A DNA stretch of 32,249 bases from Pigoraptor vietnamica (taxonomy: Eukaryota > Opisthokonta > Filasterea): NCBI GenBank assembly GCA_943704525.1, contig CALSCQ010001301.1:1-32249 (forward strand), in the 5' to 3' direction. Under the pieces are notes generated by a model. That model did no database searches. It was not told the DNA's origin and saw only the letters and a program-made list of their open reading frames with translations. Positions 20,418-32,249 of this stretch are shown here, one piece after another. Position 1 is the first letter of the stretch; every line of letters starts with the position of its first letter. The position numbers and the translations under genes were made by a program.

Positions 20418-22504
20418 CTAAAACGTAAAGAACCCGGCGACGCGCTTGTGCGCTCGGTGAATTAATCGTCGACAATCGTAGACTCGAAACCGGCGTCCGA
20501 TCCGGCGGTCCCTGAGCCACCGACTCCCCACCGGCGCGGCCGGCCCGTTGCCCGGCGGACGTGCCGTGACTGTCATGCCGATTGTGCCGCAACGGGTCTT
20601 AATTTTTGTGTGCCGAACTGCAGTGCCAGTTGGCGTCGTCAGTCAGTGACCGTCGCTTTTACTGAACTGACCGTGACGGCCAAGGGCTGCCGCAGGCTGA
20701 GAACTGTCATGCCGGCCGATTACTCCGATTCAGACGGTGACTACAGTACGCCGGGACCGCGTAATTTTGGCCGCTGATGACGGACGGCCGTACAGTCGGT
20801 GGGAAATGGCATGCCATTGGTCTCGGCGCGAGAGCTCCGCAGTAATCACCGTGGAGGCCAGCGACACATTAAACCCGGGACAGAATGATAGCGGGAGTCG
20901 CCAGCCGGCGCATAATGAGGCCGCTGGCCGACCGGACTCCGAGTTATCGCCGGCCACGACCAGGCAGTACCGGCGCCGATACGCCGGCGCCCGCCGGCGA
21001 TAACTCGTCACTGACAGAGGCCGTCGGTCTTTGGCGGCCGGCAGTAAGCCGCCGTATGCAGTCCGTCTCTGGGCAGGCCTCGGTGACGGAGCGGGCCGCT
21101 CGGCATCAGTCAACGCTCGGTGCTGCACTCAGTCAGTGCAGCCACGGTGGTGGCATTGCCGGCAGCCGACCGTTGAGTGAGCCGGAATGCCGCCAAGGCG
21201 GCTGCTGCAGCACGATCAGAGCCTTGCCGGCCGTGGTCAACCCGAGTCGCGGCAGCCGCTCATGGGCAAGGACAGCACTGCTCATCACTGAACTCGGTCC
21301 GAGTGCCGCGCCGTACGTAACTCCGTTCCCCGGGTAAGTCGGCCGACCGCGGCCGGAGCAGGATACGCATTTGATACTCCGAGGCTGAACCGGCCGCCGT
21401 TGTGAAATCTATAGCCTCACTTCTGATGCAGTGCATTTTTTAAACGGCAACCCAGTCTCGGCAGCGCCCGCGACTGTGGAGGCCGACGATCATACGTACG
21501 GATTCAGTGACTGACGGTGTTACTGACCAAGGCCAGTTGACGGCCTGTCAGTGGTCTGCATCTCGGGAACTGGCCGTCCGTCGCTCAGCGGCCGGCGCCG
21601 CAATCCGGGCCACACGGGCATTGAACGCGGCCGACCGGCGGCTTCCCCGAGCCGAGGGCTGACAGAGCCACAGCGGATTTTGACTGACCGGGCTGACTGG
21701 AAGCGGCTTAGTAGTAACTGCGCTGCTGTCTCGGATCCGATGTACTGTCTTACCAGTGGAAAAGAGCCGGCTGAGTCTGACTGTGCAGTCGCTCAGTCGG
21801 CATCAGTCGCCGATATCCGGCATGCACTGAGTGCTGTGGCGGCTGATCGGTGGGCCGGTTCGCCGGCACAGCCGAGACTCTGGTCGCCGCCCGAACTCAG
21901 CCGGCATTCGGAAAGGCCGTCATGGTGCAGTTGGGCCACCGGCGGTCCGCGCCCGGGTCAGTCAAACGGGCGCCCCGCGGCGAGTCCAGCAGCCATTGGC
22001 CGCCGGCCGGGAACTCCGACGGAGGGAAGCTGACATGCTGAGTTAACTTTGTCAGTTTATCCCGACAGTTGTGATTATTGTAAGTGGTACGGCTGCGGCC
22101 GTTCGGTAACTGAATAATGACGCCGCCGGCCGGAATCAAGTGAACTCACCCTGCGGCACCGAATTGACTCAGCGCGACGGGCTCTGACAGTCATGCGCAC
22201 TGACTGAGTGTGCCCGCAGACCACGACTCCCCAGTTCACTGGCATGATCGGTGGCCCCGTTTCGCTCGTAACCGGTGATCTCCCCCTGACCGGCCGTCCG
22301 GCGCTCCCCGAGTCTCGCTCAGCACATTGTGAAAAGCCGCCGCCCGGCAGGCGCCGGCGGTCAGTAAACTGTTGCGGCTGCCGGCTGAGGCACGGGCACA
22401 CAGCACAGCGGACTGACTGCTGGACGGCAGGTCGAATAATTTTGTTGGCAATCGGATAAAGATGTCGGGCGGTGCGGAGCAATCCGTTCAGTATTGAGTA
22501 CTGC
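20418..22504. other. Gene-less stretch of distinct composition
   Basis: About 2.1 kb with no credible exon on either strand. It has dense GCCGGC/CCGG and CAGT, TCAG and TGAC words, few GCGC words, and no microsatellites. It could be the long intron(s) of the minus-strand gene whose terminal exon lies at 20323. Confidence 0.4.
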
Positions 22505-22800
22505 TTAACCTCCTGTTAGCATCAAAGCCCAAATTGGGCTCCGTGCGTCAACCCCATCAATGTCCAACCACGCCAAGGGACGGGGGATTCGCCTGATTGG
22601 CTGATGACGTGTAAAATTTGATGGCGGACAAAAGCGTGAGAAGTATGCAAGGCATGGCAAACACGAGCCGTTACACTCCGAGGAGAATGAAACATTGCCC
22701 CCGACTTTTTTCAAACAATAGAGTGGAGTCAAAGGGACGCGTCCATGGGCGACACGTGTGCGCCGAATCGCTGCAACGGATGGATGGTCGTCGAGGCGAT
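22505..22800. promoter_or_regulatory. Island of ordinary composition, possible divergent promoter
   Basis: About 300 bp that lacks the CCGG/CAGT texture on both sides. It contains GATTGGCTGATGACGTG (22596-22612): an inverted CCAAT box next to a TGACGT half-site, a common promoter pair. A + strand ATG at 22621 opens about 60 codons of basic peptide (MADKSVRSMQGMANTSR) that may be a first exon or noise. Confidence 0.35.
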
Positions 22801-23311
22801 GCGGTGACCCAGTGTCGTTGACTTCGGCCGACAGTGGGCAGGCTGCCGCCCGAGCACTACCGACAGTACGGCTGAGTGACGAGTCAACAGCGTGCACCTC
22901 TCAGTCCCATCTCAGTCTACGTTGCGTACTTCTGCACCCCCGGCCCGATTGTCTCAGCCGGCGGACTGATTTTAATCGGCCAGAACCGGTCCGACAGATT
23001 GAGGTCCCTCACACAGTCGGCCGCCGCGGTTACGTTTTAGGTGCCACGCCGCGGTGGCTTGGCTACACGGCTGAACCAGAGCGCGTCAATCCCGCCCGGT
23101 TGGGAGCATTGGGCGGCTAGAGGGGCGGACCACGTCAATCGGCAGCTCTACTTAGAATATTTAGGCGCACGGCCGCGACGGTTCACAAATCTCACTTGCT
23201 AAGTCAAGCCTGCCCGCCCCGGCGTCTCACCGGCGGTCAGTTACCCGTTACCGCGTCCGTCCATCACTGCTCAGCCCTATCATTTCGTGTTGCTCGAAGT
23301 CTCCTCTTCGG

Positions 23312-26300
23312 ATGGGGCGGTTGGAAATTTGCGTGCCGAATGGCGGCGCGTCCGTTCGCCCCGGCGAGAACATTGGGGGATGGGTCGACGTGTATTCGAA
23401 CAAAGGTGCACGCATGCGCCAGCTCACGGTTCGCTTCGCGGGGAAAGGTTCGTTGTGGGGCATGTCACCCGGACACTGCCGTGGCTGTTCATTAAGCGCC
23501 ATCGTGGTTGCCTGTCCATGCCACACATTGACAGCTACTTGCCGTGTGAATGGTCAGGGTCACGAACGCCTGAGTGACGCGTGCAGCAGTGCAATTGTCG
23601 TGGGGCTCGGCAGTTGACTGTCGTCTGTCGTGGTCATGACAATTGAACTGAATGCATTGGGTCGACTGCGCCGGGGGCAGACGAACCCGAACTGAATGCC
23701 CGGCTGCAATCTTGACTTACTAATGAAACTTCTGACTAAGTCTCTAACTGCTGCGCAGAGTGTGCGACCGTTCCACCGCCCGATGCGAATCCCAATTCTC
23801 CGCGGCAGTCTGTCCATTGTGAGTCAGCGGCTCGGTCGGCCACTGTTATATTGTGCTCGGCTGATGAGTCGCCGCTCGTCAATGCGTCTGTTCAATCGCC
23901 TCTGACTCGTGTCTCCGTCTCCGTTTACGTTTTGCCTGGTTACATTGATTTCTATTGTCCGACAGGCCGGATCAACCCGGCGGCAGACAGTACATTCTAG
24001 ATCTTGTCTGTGACGTGCCACCTGGCATGGCGTTGATTTCTCCTGAATCCTCTCCGTCTGACGTGTTTTAAAGTGCTAACGGCATGGATTGCGTCCCGTT
24101 CGCAGTTTCCGAGGTGGACACGAAAATAGTTAACGCACAGGTGAGTGCGAAGCCGACAACATTGGATTAAGAACATTCTGTCTGACTCAGCAGCTATTAA
24201 TTATATCAGTGAATAGATATTAGCGGCCTGATTGAAGCGACTGTGCAGTAACAACTGCTGCGACAGTAACTGTTGCACTGCCGGCAATGTCTTTCACTAA
24301 TTTAACTACGATGCATGCCAATGGCGATGGCCGTTTTCCTGCGCTTGCAGTCGGATCCCGTGCGGCTGCCGTCCGGACTTCAGCGTTTTGCATTCACGGT
24401 CCGTGTTCCCGAGGGACTCCCGCCCACCCTTCGCCTCCCATACGCGTCCATCCAGTATGAACTCACGGGTGGGTGACTGGCGGGCGTGAAGCCGTCATTT
24501 CGCTACTGGGGCCGTTTCACCGTCAGTCCGTCGGCGGTGAAGTTATTTGATAATTGTGTTGTCGGCTAACGAAGGGCAATGCCACTGGCATTGACACGTC
24601 ACTCCTTCGAGGTATTTACTAAATTCTGTTAATTCGGTGTCTTGACAGTCGTGACTCACTGATTTTGAAATCCACTTCCAACCGATGATTCACAGGGATC
24701 GCCGTGGTCGAGTCAAAGTATGGCTTCTTCGAGGGCCGCTTGAAAGAGCGCGTTGCATCGGTGGCTGTTGAGGTGTGTCGTCCCCGGCCGTTGCAGTACA
24801 GTTATAGCCGACCGACGGACTGCGCTTGAAATTGTTGATGACCGCCAGCTGCATTCTGACTGGATCAGTCGGTTTGGGGTAACGTCGGTGCCATTCGCAG
24901 GTGCTCCCAGGAGTGATCGACCAGGCCATCTTCACCAACTTCCGCCACCCGGTCATAGGAAACCAGCGCAAGGACTTCTCGTGAGTGTCAAACGGTGTGA
25001 TGTTGATGGTGCGCAAAACAGTGAGCCTCCGGCAGCGCCTGACCGCCGTTTGCCGAGATCTAACGGCCGCCGTCGGCGTCTCTCCTGGCCCTGTTATATA
25101 TAATAGTCATGGGTGCGCATTGTACGGACTCGATGATCTTAATGGCCGCGATGCACTCAGGTTGCCGGCGTCTGGCAGCGCGACGCTTGAGGTCATAGTT
25201 CCGCGCGGGTATTACTTCCCCGGCGAACAGATTGAGCTCCAGATTCGAGTGTAAGTGCAGTCGGTGACTGCGCATTGACAGTCTTCATTCCTCGGCGGCT
25301 TACGGTAGAGCTAACTGGACCGTACATTCGTCACCACACAGCCAGAACTATTCGCAGCGCAAGATTGAATACGTCAAGTGCTACTTCAGCCGCGAAGTGA
25401 CCGTGACTGTGAATGGCGTCGCGTGAGTTGCGGCTGGTGTCGTCAATCAGTGTGATTGCATTGATCGCTGTAATAAGGCAATCGTTCGCGGTGAGTCTCA
25501 CGACAACATTCATCCAGGTACCGGCGGCAGGAGCGTCTGCTGAAGCAGCGGCTCGAACAGGTCGTGCGCCCCAAAACGCACGCGTTCATGACGCTGTTCA
25601 TTCCGTGCGCATCCCCCGTGGGTTCCGTGTCCTGCCACTCGCGCCTTATCGACGTGCGCTTCACGGTGAGCGTCACTCTCATAACCACTAGCAACGTCAC
25701 TCAATCGATAGAACCAGCCGCAGGGCATTCAATGTACGGCATGTTGTTTATCGCTTCACGCTCCCAGGTGTCTGTCCGTCTCGGCGTGGCGTGGGCCAAG
25801 GACGTCGCCACGACCGTCCCCATCGAGGTGGTCGCGCACCCTGTCGTTCCGCCGCGTCCAGTCCAAACCGGGGCACAGCCGACTCAGCAGGCGCCGGTGG
25901 GTGGCCTTGTGGGCGCGCCCCTCGTGCGCGAACCCGAGGGCTACGGCCCATCGACGTTGGGGCTTCCCGTGCCGGGGACCGAGACGCACCGCATGGTGGT
26001 CGGAGGCCTGGCGGCTCCCTCCGCGCCGCCGTTAGGGATGCGCGCGCTCGTGGGTGGTGCAGGCGCGTCTGGCGACTCGGCGGCCTACCCGCAGCTGCTG
26101 AGCGAGCTGAACTCGCGGCTGCCGGGCGGTGCGTGCGGAACAAAACCCGAAGTGTGCCGTCCGGACAAGTCGCGCAAGCCGAGCGTCGCGCCGCGTCCGC
26201 AGCCACGCGACGCGCAGGCACAGCCGACGGTGCCTCCGCGTGGAATGTACCCCGATTTGCGCGCCGTCGAACACGAACACAGGCACATGCAGTACGAGGA

Positions 26301-26394
26301 GGTGGAGGACACGTCGCAGCGCCCGATGGTGGCCCCGCGTCCATTCCCCGCACAGTCGTCGCGCTCGCCCCCTCCGCGTTACTCGGAGTATTAG
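23312..26394 (+). CDS. Arrestin-fold protein with C-terminal PPxY (ARRDC/alpha-arrestin-like)
   Basis: Exons 23312..23447, 24106..24140, 24351..24468, 24696..24772, 24901..24980, 25161..25250, 25342..25422, 25518..25665, 25768..26394; all phases close, giving 463 aa. N-terminal arrestin sandwich: MGRLEICVPNGGASVRPGEN, LPSGLQRFAFTVRVPEGLPP, IQYELTGIAVVESK. C-terminal sandwich: LEVIVPRGYYFPGEQIELQI, RVQNYSQRKIEYVKCYFSRE. Residues about 290-463 are a Pro/Arg-rich tail with repeated PPRP and APRP and end in PPPRYSEY. PPRY (457-460) is a PPxY motif of the kind that recruits NEDD4-type WW-domain ubiquitin ligases, so a role as an adaptor for membrane-protein ubiquitination and endocytosis is likely. 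The arrestin fold is clear; the subfamily is inferred. Its donors are mainly GTGAGT/GTAAGT, unlike the GTGCGT of neighbouring genes. Confidence 0.85.
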
Positions 26395-26489
26395 GGCCAG
26401 CGTCGTCGTTAAGCGTCCCGACAGACGCCGCGTACACGTGCGCGTCCAAAGCAGTAGCATAAATAAGCAGCGTCTTCCACCCGAGAGCA

Positions 26490-28403
26490 CTATGTAACAG
26501 ACATGTTGCGGCTCGAATGCGGGCGGCTTGTGCCCATGGACGTCGGCGCGCGCGATGCATCGCCCGACACGTGCGCGCCAGAGCGACTCGCGAGCGTTGC
26601 AATGAGGGAGCGCGAGGCCAGCGGGTCCGCGGGCGCAGGCACCGGCCCGTCCTCGGCGTCGAGCGCGGCGGGCAGCGTCGTCCCAAGGGAAGCAATCCAC
26701 GAGAGCATGTCAGCGCGCGACATTCGCAGCACCATCTGCCGGGCCACGCGAAGGAGGTTGCGCACTTCGGCCTGCGCCTGTTCGCTCGCGGGAAGCGAAT
26801 TCGCAATCGCCAGAAGGCCCTCCTTTGTCAGCTTGGCGCCGTTTTCGGCGAGGCGGCGGAAGCGCTTGAGGATCATGTCCTCGCCCGTCGTTATCTGGTC
26901 GCCGCGCGTCGTCTTGACGAAGATGTGGAGCTCGTCGCACCAGCTGAGCGGCTCGACATGCGTCTTCTTGTTCGTGCGCAGCTCCGTCGCGCGGTGGCGC
27001 ATGAGGTGCAGGTCCCGCACGACGTCGAGGGTCGGCCCCGTGTCCATCCCCAGCGCCGTAAACTTGTTGCGCAGCACTTTCGCCCTCCGCGAGTCCAGCC
27101 GCTGCAGCGTCATCTCCAGGCGGTCCGACAGAGCCGACCGCGCACGCCGGAAGCCGTCCACGTACTGGTCGAGGCGCGCCTCTAGCTTCTCGCTCATCCA
27201 ATAGCCCCCTCCGAGTTGCTCGTCCAGGTCTTCAAACGTCGTGAAGTACCCAACTGCCGTCGACGCCCGACGGGGCGAGTGCCCTCCGCCACGTCCGCGC
27301 TGGGGCGACGCGGGTGTCGGCGCCGTCCTGTGGGGAAGCGTTGGGACGGCGGCCGCCGGAAGGACAGGACCCGAAGTCGCCGCCGGTGCCGGTTCGTCCG
27401 CGGCGATGGACGCACGGCGCGCGCGCGGGGGGACCGCCTGGCCATGTTGCAGCATGTCGTCCCACGTGCGCACAGCCTCGGCGGCGTGGGGCAGCGAGGA
27501 CTTGAGCACAGACTTCCGCCCGTGTCGGCCGTACGTTCCCGTGCCGTGCGATCCGCGCGTTCGCGTCGCGAAGACAGCCGTGTTGGACGGCGTGCCCATC
27601 TCGTTGACGCTCGAAGGGGCCGGGCTGCGGCGGTGTTTCTCGTCGGATCCAGGGGTCGTTGCCGCCTGTGCATGGCCGTCGCCCTCATTTCCGCCCTCTT
27701 GCGCCGCATCCCCCTCCGCCGGCCGCGGCTCGTCCTCTTCGCTGTCGGGCAAGTCGTGCACGAAGGCGCAGCCCGCGCGCACCGACTTGATTCGCTGCTC
27801 CGCCGCAATCAGCTCGCGTCGAATCTGCGCGTACCCGTTCTCCGCACTCGTTGCCGGTCGCTTCGGCTTCATCGTCTTGATGCGCGCAAGAGTTGCGGCC
27901 GACACGGCGCGCCGGGTGGCCCCGTGCGCGGCGTGCGGACTCGTCGGCGCATCCGTGCCGGCAGTCGCACCCAGCCCGGAGGGCATGGCCGCATCGCGAC
28001 CGGGCGTGAGCGCGCGCGACTGTCCCGCGCTCTTCGCGTGCCCCGCCTTAGTGCGCGCATCGTCCTGACGCACCTCCACCTCCTCCCCCTCGTCCGAATC
28101 GTGCGAGTGGTCCGTGCCCAGGCCAGTTGCAATAAGGTCCTCCAAAGCAAGCGCGATGCTGCCCACGGGCGCGTACGGCTCCTTCTTCGACGAACCGAAC
28201 CCGCAGCTGCGCAAGTGCTGCCGCCGCTCGTAGTTCTGCTTCCACTGCGAGCCCATCGACGAGAACGACTCGAACGTGCGCTGCTTGATGGCGGTGGGCT
28301 CGTAGGGCGACGGGGCGAGCTGGTACTGGTGAACGAGGCTCTTCAGCTCCCCAACAGTGACCCGCCCGGGGTCGTGCGGGGCATGATGCTTGACGTGATC
28401 CAT
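26490..28403 (-). CDS. Intronless 637-residue orphan, partly helical
   Basis: One uninterrupted frame from the ATG at 28403 (the promoter-proximal Met; MDHVKHHAPHDPGRVTVGEL). I do not recognise it. Residues about 1-80 are ordered-looking (ELKSLVHQYQLAP, QWKQNYERRQHLRSCGFGSS). About 90-380 are low-complexity, acidic and Ala/Pro/Ser-rich with basic patches. About 385-610 look helical and globular: FTTFEDLDEQLGGGYWMSEK, RLDQYVDGFRRARSALSDRL, VVRDLHLMRHRATELRTNKK, DELHIFVKTTRGDQITTGED, NLLRVARQMVLRMSRADMLS. No catalytic motif, signal peptide or membrane helix. A cytoskeletal or ciliary coiled-coil role is possible but only a guess. Its convergent neighbour ends 95 bp away. Confidence 0.8.
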   Translation of the reverse strand: MDHVKHHAPHDPGRVTVGELKSLVHQYQLAPSPYEPTAIKQRTFESFSSMGSQWKQNYERRQHLRSCGFGSSKKEPYAPVGSIALALEDLIATGLGTDHSHDSDEGEEVEVRQDDARTKAGHAKSAGQSRALTPGRDAAMPSGLGATAGTDAPTSPHAAHGATRRAVSAATLARIKTMKPKRPATSAENGYAQIRRELIAAEQRIKSVRAGCAFVHDLPDSEEDEPRPAEGDAAQEGGNEGDGHAQAATTPGSDEKHRRSPAPSSVNEMGTPSNTAVFATRTRGSHGTGTYGRHGRKSVLKSSLPHAAEAVRTWDDMLQHGQAVPPRARRASIAADEPAPAATSGPVLPAAAVPTLPHRTAPTPASPQRGRGGGHSPRRASTAVGYFTTFEDLDEQLGGGYWMSEKLEARLDQYVDGFRRARSALSDRLEMTLQRLDSRRAKVLRNKFTALGMDTGPTLDVVRDLHLMRHRATELRTNKKTHVEPLSWCDELHIFVKTTRGDQITTGEDMILKRFRRLAENGAKLTKEGLLAIANSLPASEQAQAEVRNLLRVARQMVLRMSRADMLSWIASLGTTLPAALDAEDGPVPAPADPLASRSLIATLASRSGAHVSGDASRAPTSMGTSRPHSSRNMSVT

Positions 28404-28962
28404 TGTGTAAGTGTTGACTGGGTGTGTGTGTGTACGCGCTTGTGTGAGCTTGTGTGCAAGAGCGCGGCCTGTCTAGGCGCGAGGCTCTGCACTGGCGTTC
28501 AAGCGCGCGCGCGTCTGTGTGTGTGTGCCAGACAGCGCTCTCCGTGTTGGCGTGGAGAGGACTGAGAAACAAGCACGCTTCTTCTTCTCAGTCAATGCAC
28601 GGCTGTGAGTGCGTGTCACCATGGTGAGGACCTAAATTGCTTGTTATATACCTCAGGTTCCGATATACCCCTATATGGGTCATGTTGCTATTAATAGTGT
28701 ACTATGATGTGTCTAGGATGTGTCCGGATACGTAACATGTCTATTACGTCGAGAAGCAATGACGAACCAGCTGTTCCTTCAGCAACAACGCGCATTTACT
28801 TTTGGCATCCTCGTCCGTGCGATGCGCCACATTCTTCTGCGCGTATATTGCATCGTGCGTCAGCCTCTTGGTGTCTCCCGTGCGGTCGTTAGTGCCTCTG
28901 CCTCTCACTCGCGCCTGCGCTGGTCATCACCTCCCTTCGCACATCACGCGACCTGTCGAACC
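28404..28962. promoter_or_regulatory. Divergent promoter region, orphan / proline iminopeptidase
   Basis: A 559-bp gap between start codons. The orphan side is TG-rich (about 28421-28460 and 28513-28529). The middle is the most AT-rich DNA here (28631-28750) and has ACCCCTATATGGGT (28667-28680), close to a CArG box, and GATATA/ATATAC words. No clear TATA box at a fixed distance. Confidence 0.5.
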
Positions 28963-30964
<2,002 letters not shown>

Positions 30965-31172
30965 GTCCGCCGCGCTATCGCTTGTGCACGCGTTTCGATG
31001 CCACTTGTGGTGTTGCGTGTGCGTGCGGGCTCTCGGTGTGTGGCTGGGACCACCGCCGCAGGGTTGTGCAATGTACGATGTTGAGTTTCCCACATCTATT
31101 CGTGTTCACTCGTTCATTGCCGCACGCAAACGCCAACGCAACGCACAGCGCATTGCATTCCGCACGCACACA

Positions 31173-32132
31173 TCACTTGGGCGGCTCCTCGTACTTGTCG
31201 ATGACGGCGCGCATGCTGGTGGCCGACTGCTTGAGCTGGTTCTCTTCCTCCGGGGAAAGGGGCGGCTTGAGGGTTTGCTTGATGCCGGCGTGGCCAAGCA
31301 CCGCGGGGAAGCTGAGGCACACGCCCAGCTCGGGGATGTAGTGCGAGAGGGGGCGCACGTGACGGAGGTTGAAGATGATGGATTCGCATATGGATGCCGC
31401 GCAACCCGCGATGCTGCGAGGACAGAGAGGAGGGTGATGTCAGCAAGAGTAGCAAGCTTAAGAAGTGCTACACTCGCTATCACAGTCGTATCAGCGGTGT
31501 ATGCAGCGATAGGGCAGGCCACTCGATAGGGCAGGCCACTGGCATACTAACAACGACGTGAGGAAGCGCACGCACCCAAAGTACGTCGCGCACACTGGCA
31601 TACTAACAACGACGTGAGGAAGCGTACGCACCCAAAGTACGTCGCGCCCTTGAGCTCGATGATCTTGTACGCCTTGTTTTTGACGTCCTGCGCCAGCTTG
31701 TCCCGGTCCATCTCCTTAATCGCGGGGAAGTCCAGCAGCGGCGTCCCTCCCACGTGCGCAGACGACCACGCCACAAACTGGCTGTCGCCGTGCTCCCCCA
31801 ACACGTACGCGTGCACCGCCGTCTCGGCAACGTCCAGCTTGTGCGCGAGCTCACCACGGAGGCGCGCCGAGTCGAGGAACGTGCCGCTGCCGAACACCTG
31901 GCCCTGCGGGAGTCCGCTGAGCTTCTGCGCAAAGTACGTGAGGATGTCGACGGGGTTGGCGATGAGGAGGAGCACCGTCTCCTTCTTGAATGGCTTCATC
32001 GACTCGATGACCGACGAGAGAATCGCGCGGTTGCGGCCGATGAGCTCCACGCGCGTCTCTCCGGGGCGCTGCTTGGCGCCTGCCGTGACGATCACAATGT
32101 CGCACTGGCCGGCCTCTTGCGGAGTTCCAGAC
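31173..32132 (-). CDS. L-lactate dehydrogenase, C-terminal two exons (partial, leaves window)
   Basis: NAD-dependent interconversion of pyruvate and lactate. Exons 31632..32132 and 31173..31413 (complement); the junction restores ATYFG-IAGCAASICESI. Visible motifs: VIVTAGAKQRPGETR, in which Gln at the position equivalent to 102 marks lactate rather than malate specificity and the last Arg is the mobile-loop Arg; ANPVDILTY; GSGTFLDSARLR with substrate-binding Asp and Arg; VLGEHGDS with the catalytic His; and the C-terminal SPEEENQLKQSA helix. The N-terminal GxGxxG nucleotide-binding part lies past the right edge, beyond a (TG)n intron. The Q-for-R call separates it from LDH-like malate dehydrogenases but was made by eye. 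Confidence 0.93.
31508..31648. repeat. Nested tandem duplications covering the LDH splice donor
   Basis: GATAGGGCAGGCCACT occurs at 31508-31523 and 31525-31540. Directly after, a 56-bp unit is repeated at 31538-31593 and 31594-31648 with one substitution. The right-hand unit contains the end of an LDH exon and its GTGCGT donor, so the intron holds a second copy of the exon tail (ACGTACTTTGG) and donor 56 nt downstream. Confidence 0.88.
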
Positions 32133-32135
32133 CTG

Positions 32136-32249
<114 letters not shown>

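Noticed and set aside
22505-22897. A minus-strand 130-codon frame over the ordinary-composition island
   Set aside because: No good start, no family resemblance, and it overlaps likely promoter motifs.
18899-23311. A transposon or old virus-like insert in the odd-composition stretch
   Set aside because: No terminal repeats, no recognisable transposase, integrase, reverse transcriptase or capsid fragment, and the same texture occurs in the introns of the adjacent arrestin gene.
27216-28565. A 449-codon + strand frame opposite the 637-aa orphan
   Set aside because: Arg-rich shadow translation (RRxxRRR throughout). The minus-strand frame has a better start, balanced composition and helix-like segments.

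Overview
This window is nuclear DNA of a GC-rich, gene-dense, intron-rich eukaryote, most likely a free-living flagellated protist. Reasons: almost every gene is split by 50-650 nt spliceosomal introns; a CFAP299 homologue points to a motile flagellum; one intron is of the minor (U12, AT-AC) class; many introns hold (CA)n/(TG)n runs. The genes alone do not fix the lineage. No virus-like element, transposase, CRISPR array, rRNA or complete tRNA was seen.

Layout, left to right: DDX46/PRP5 helicase N-terminus (-, runs off the left edge); short/branched-chain acyl-CoA dehydrogenase (+); DDB1 (-, 15 exons); CFAP299 (+); an intronless cysteine-rich membrane orphan (-); a UbiA-like membrane protein (+); a C2H2 plus PHD finger protein (-); a 4.4 kb gene-poor stretch of unusual composition holding one probable terminal exon (-); an arrestin-fold protein with a C-terminal PPRY motif (+); an intronless 637-aa orphan (-); proline iminopeptidase (+); L-lactate dehydrogenase (-, N-terminus off the right edge).

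The eleven assigned genes alternate strand without exception, so every gene shares its promoter region with one neighbour and its 3' region with the other. Divergent gaps are about 370-560 bp except the 4.4 kb one; convergent gaps are 95-373 bp. The genes form no pathway or operon: they are housekeeping (splicing, ubiquitin ligase adaptor, mitochondrial acyl-CoA oxidation, glycolytic end step, peptide turnover), ciliary, regulatory and orphan genes.

The exon models come from reading-frame and phase continuity across splice sites and from remembered family sequences. No alignment or transcript was available. The observations most worth following are the AT-AC intron in DDB1, the triple ATCACGTGAT array in the first divergent promoter, strict strand alternation, the composition change from about 18.9 to 25.7 kb, and the cysteine-rich orphan.
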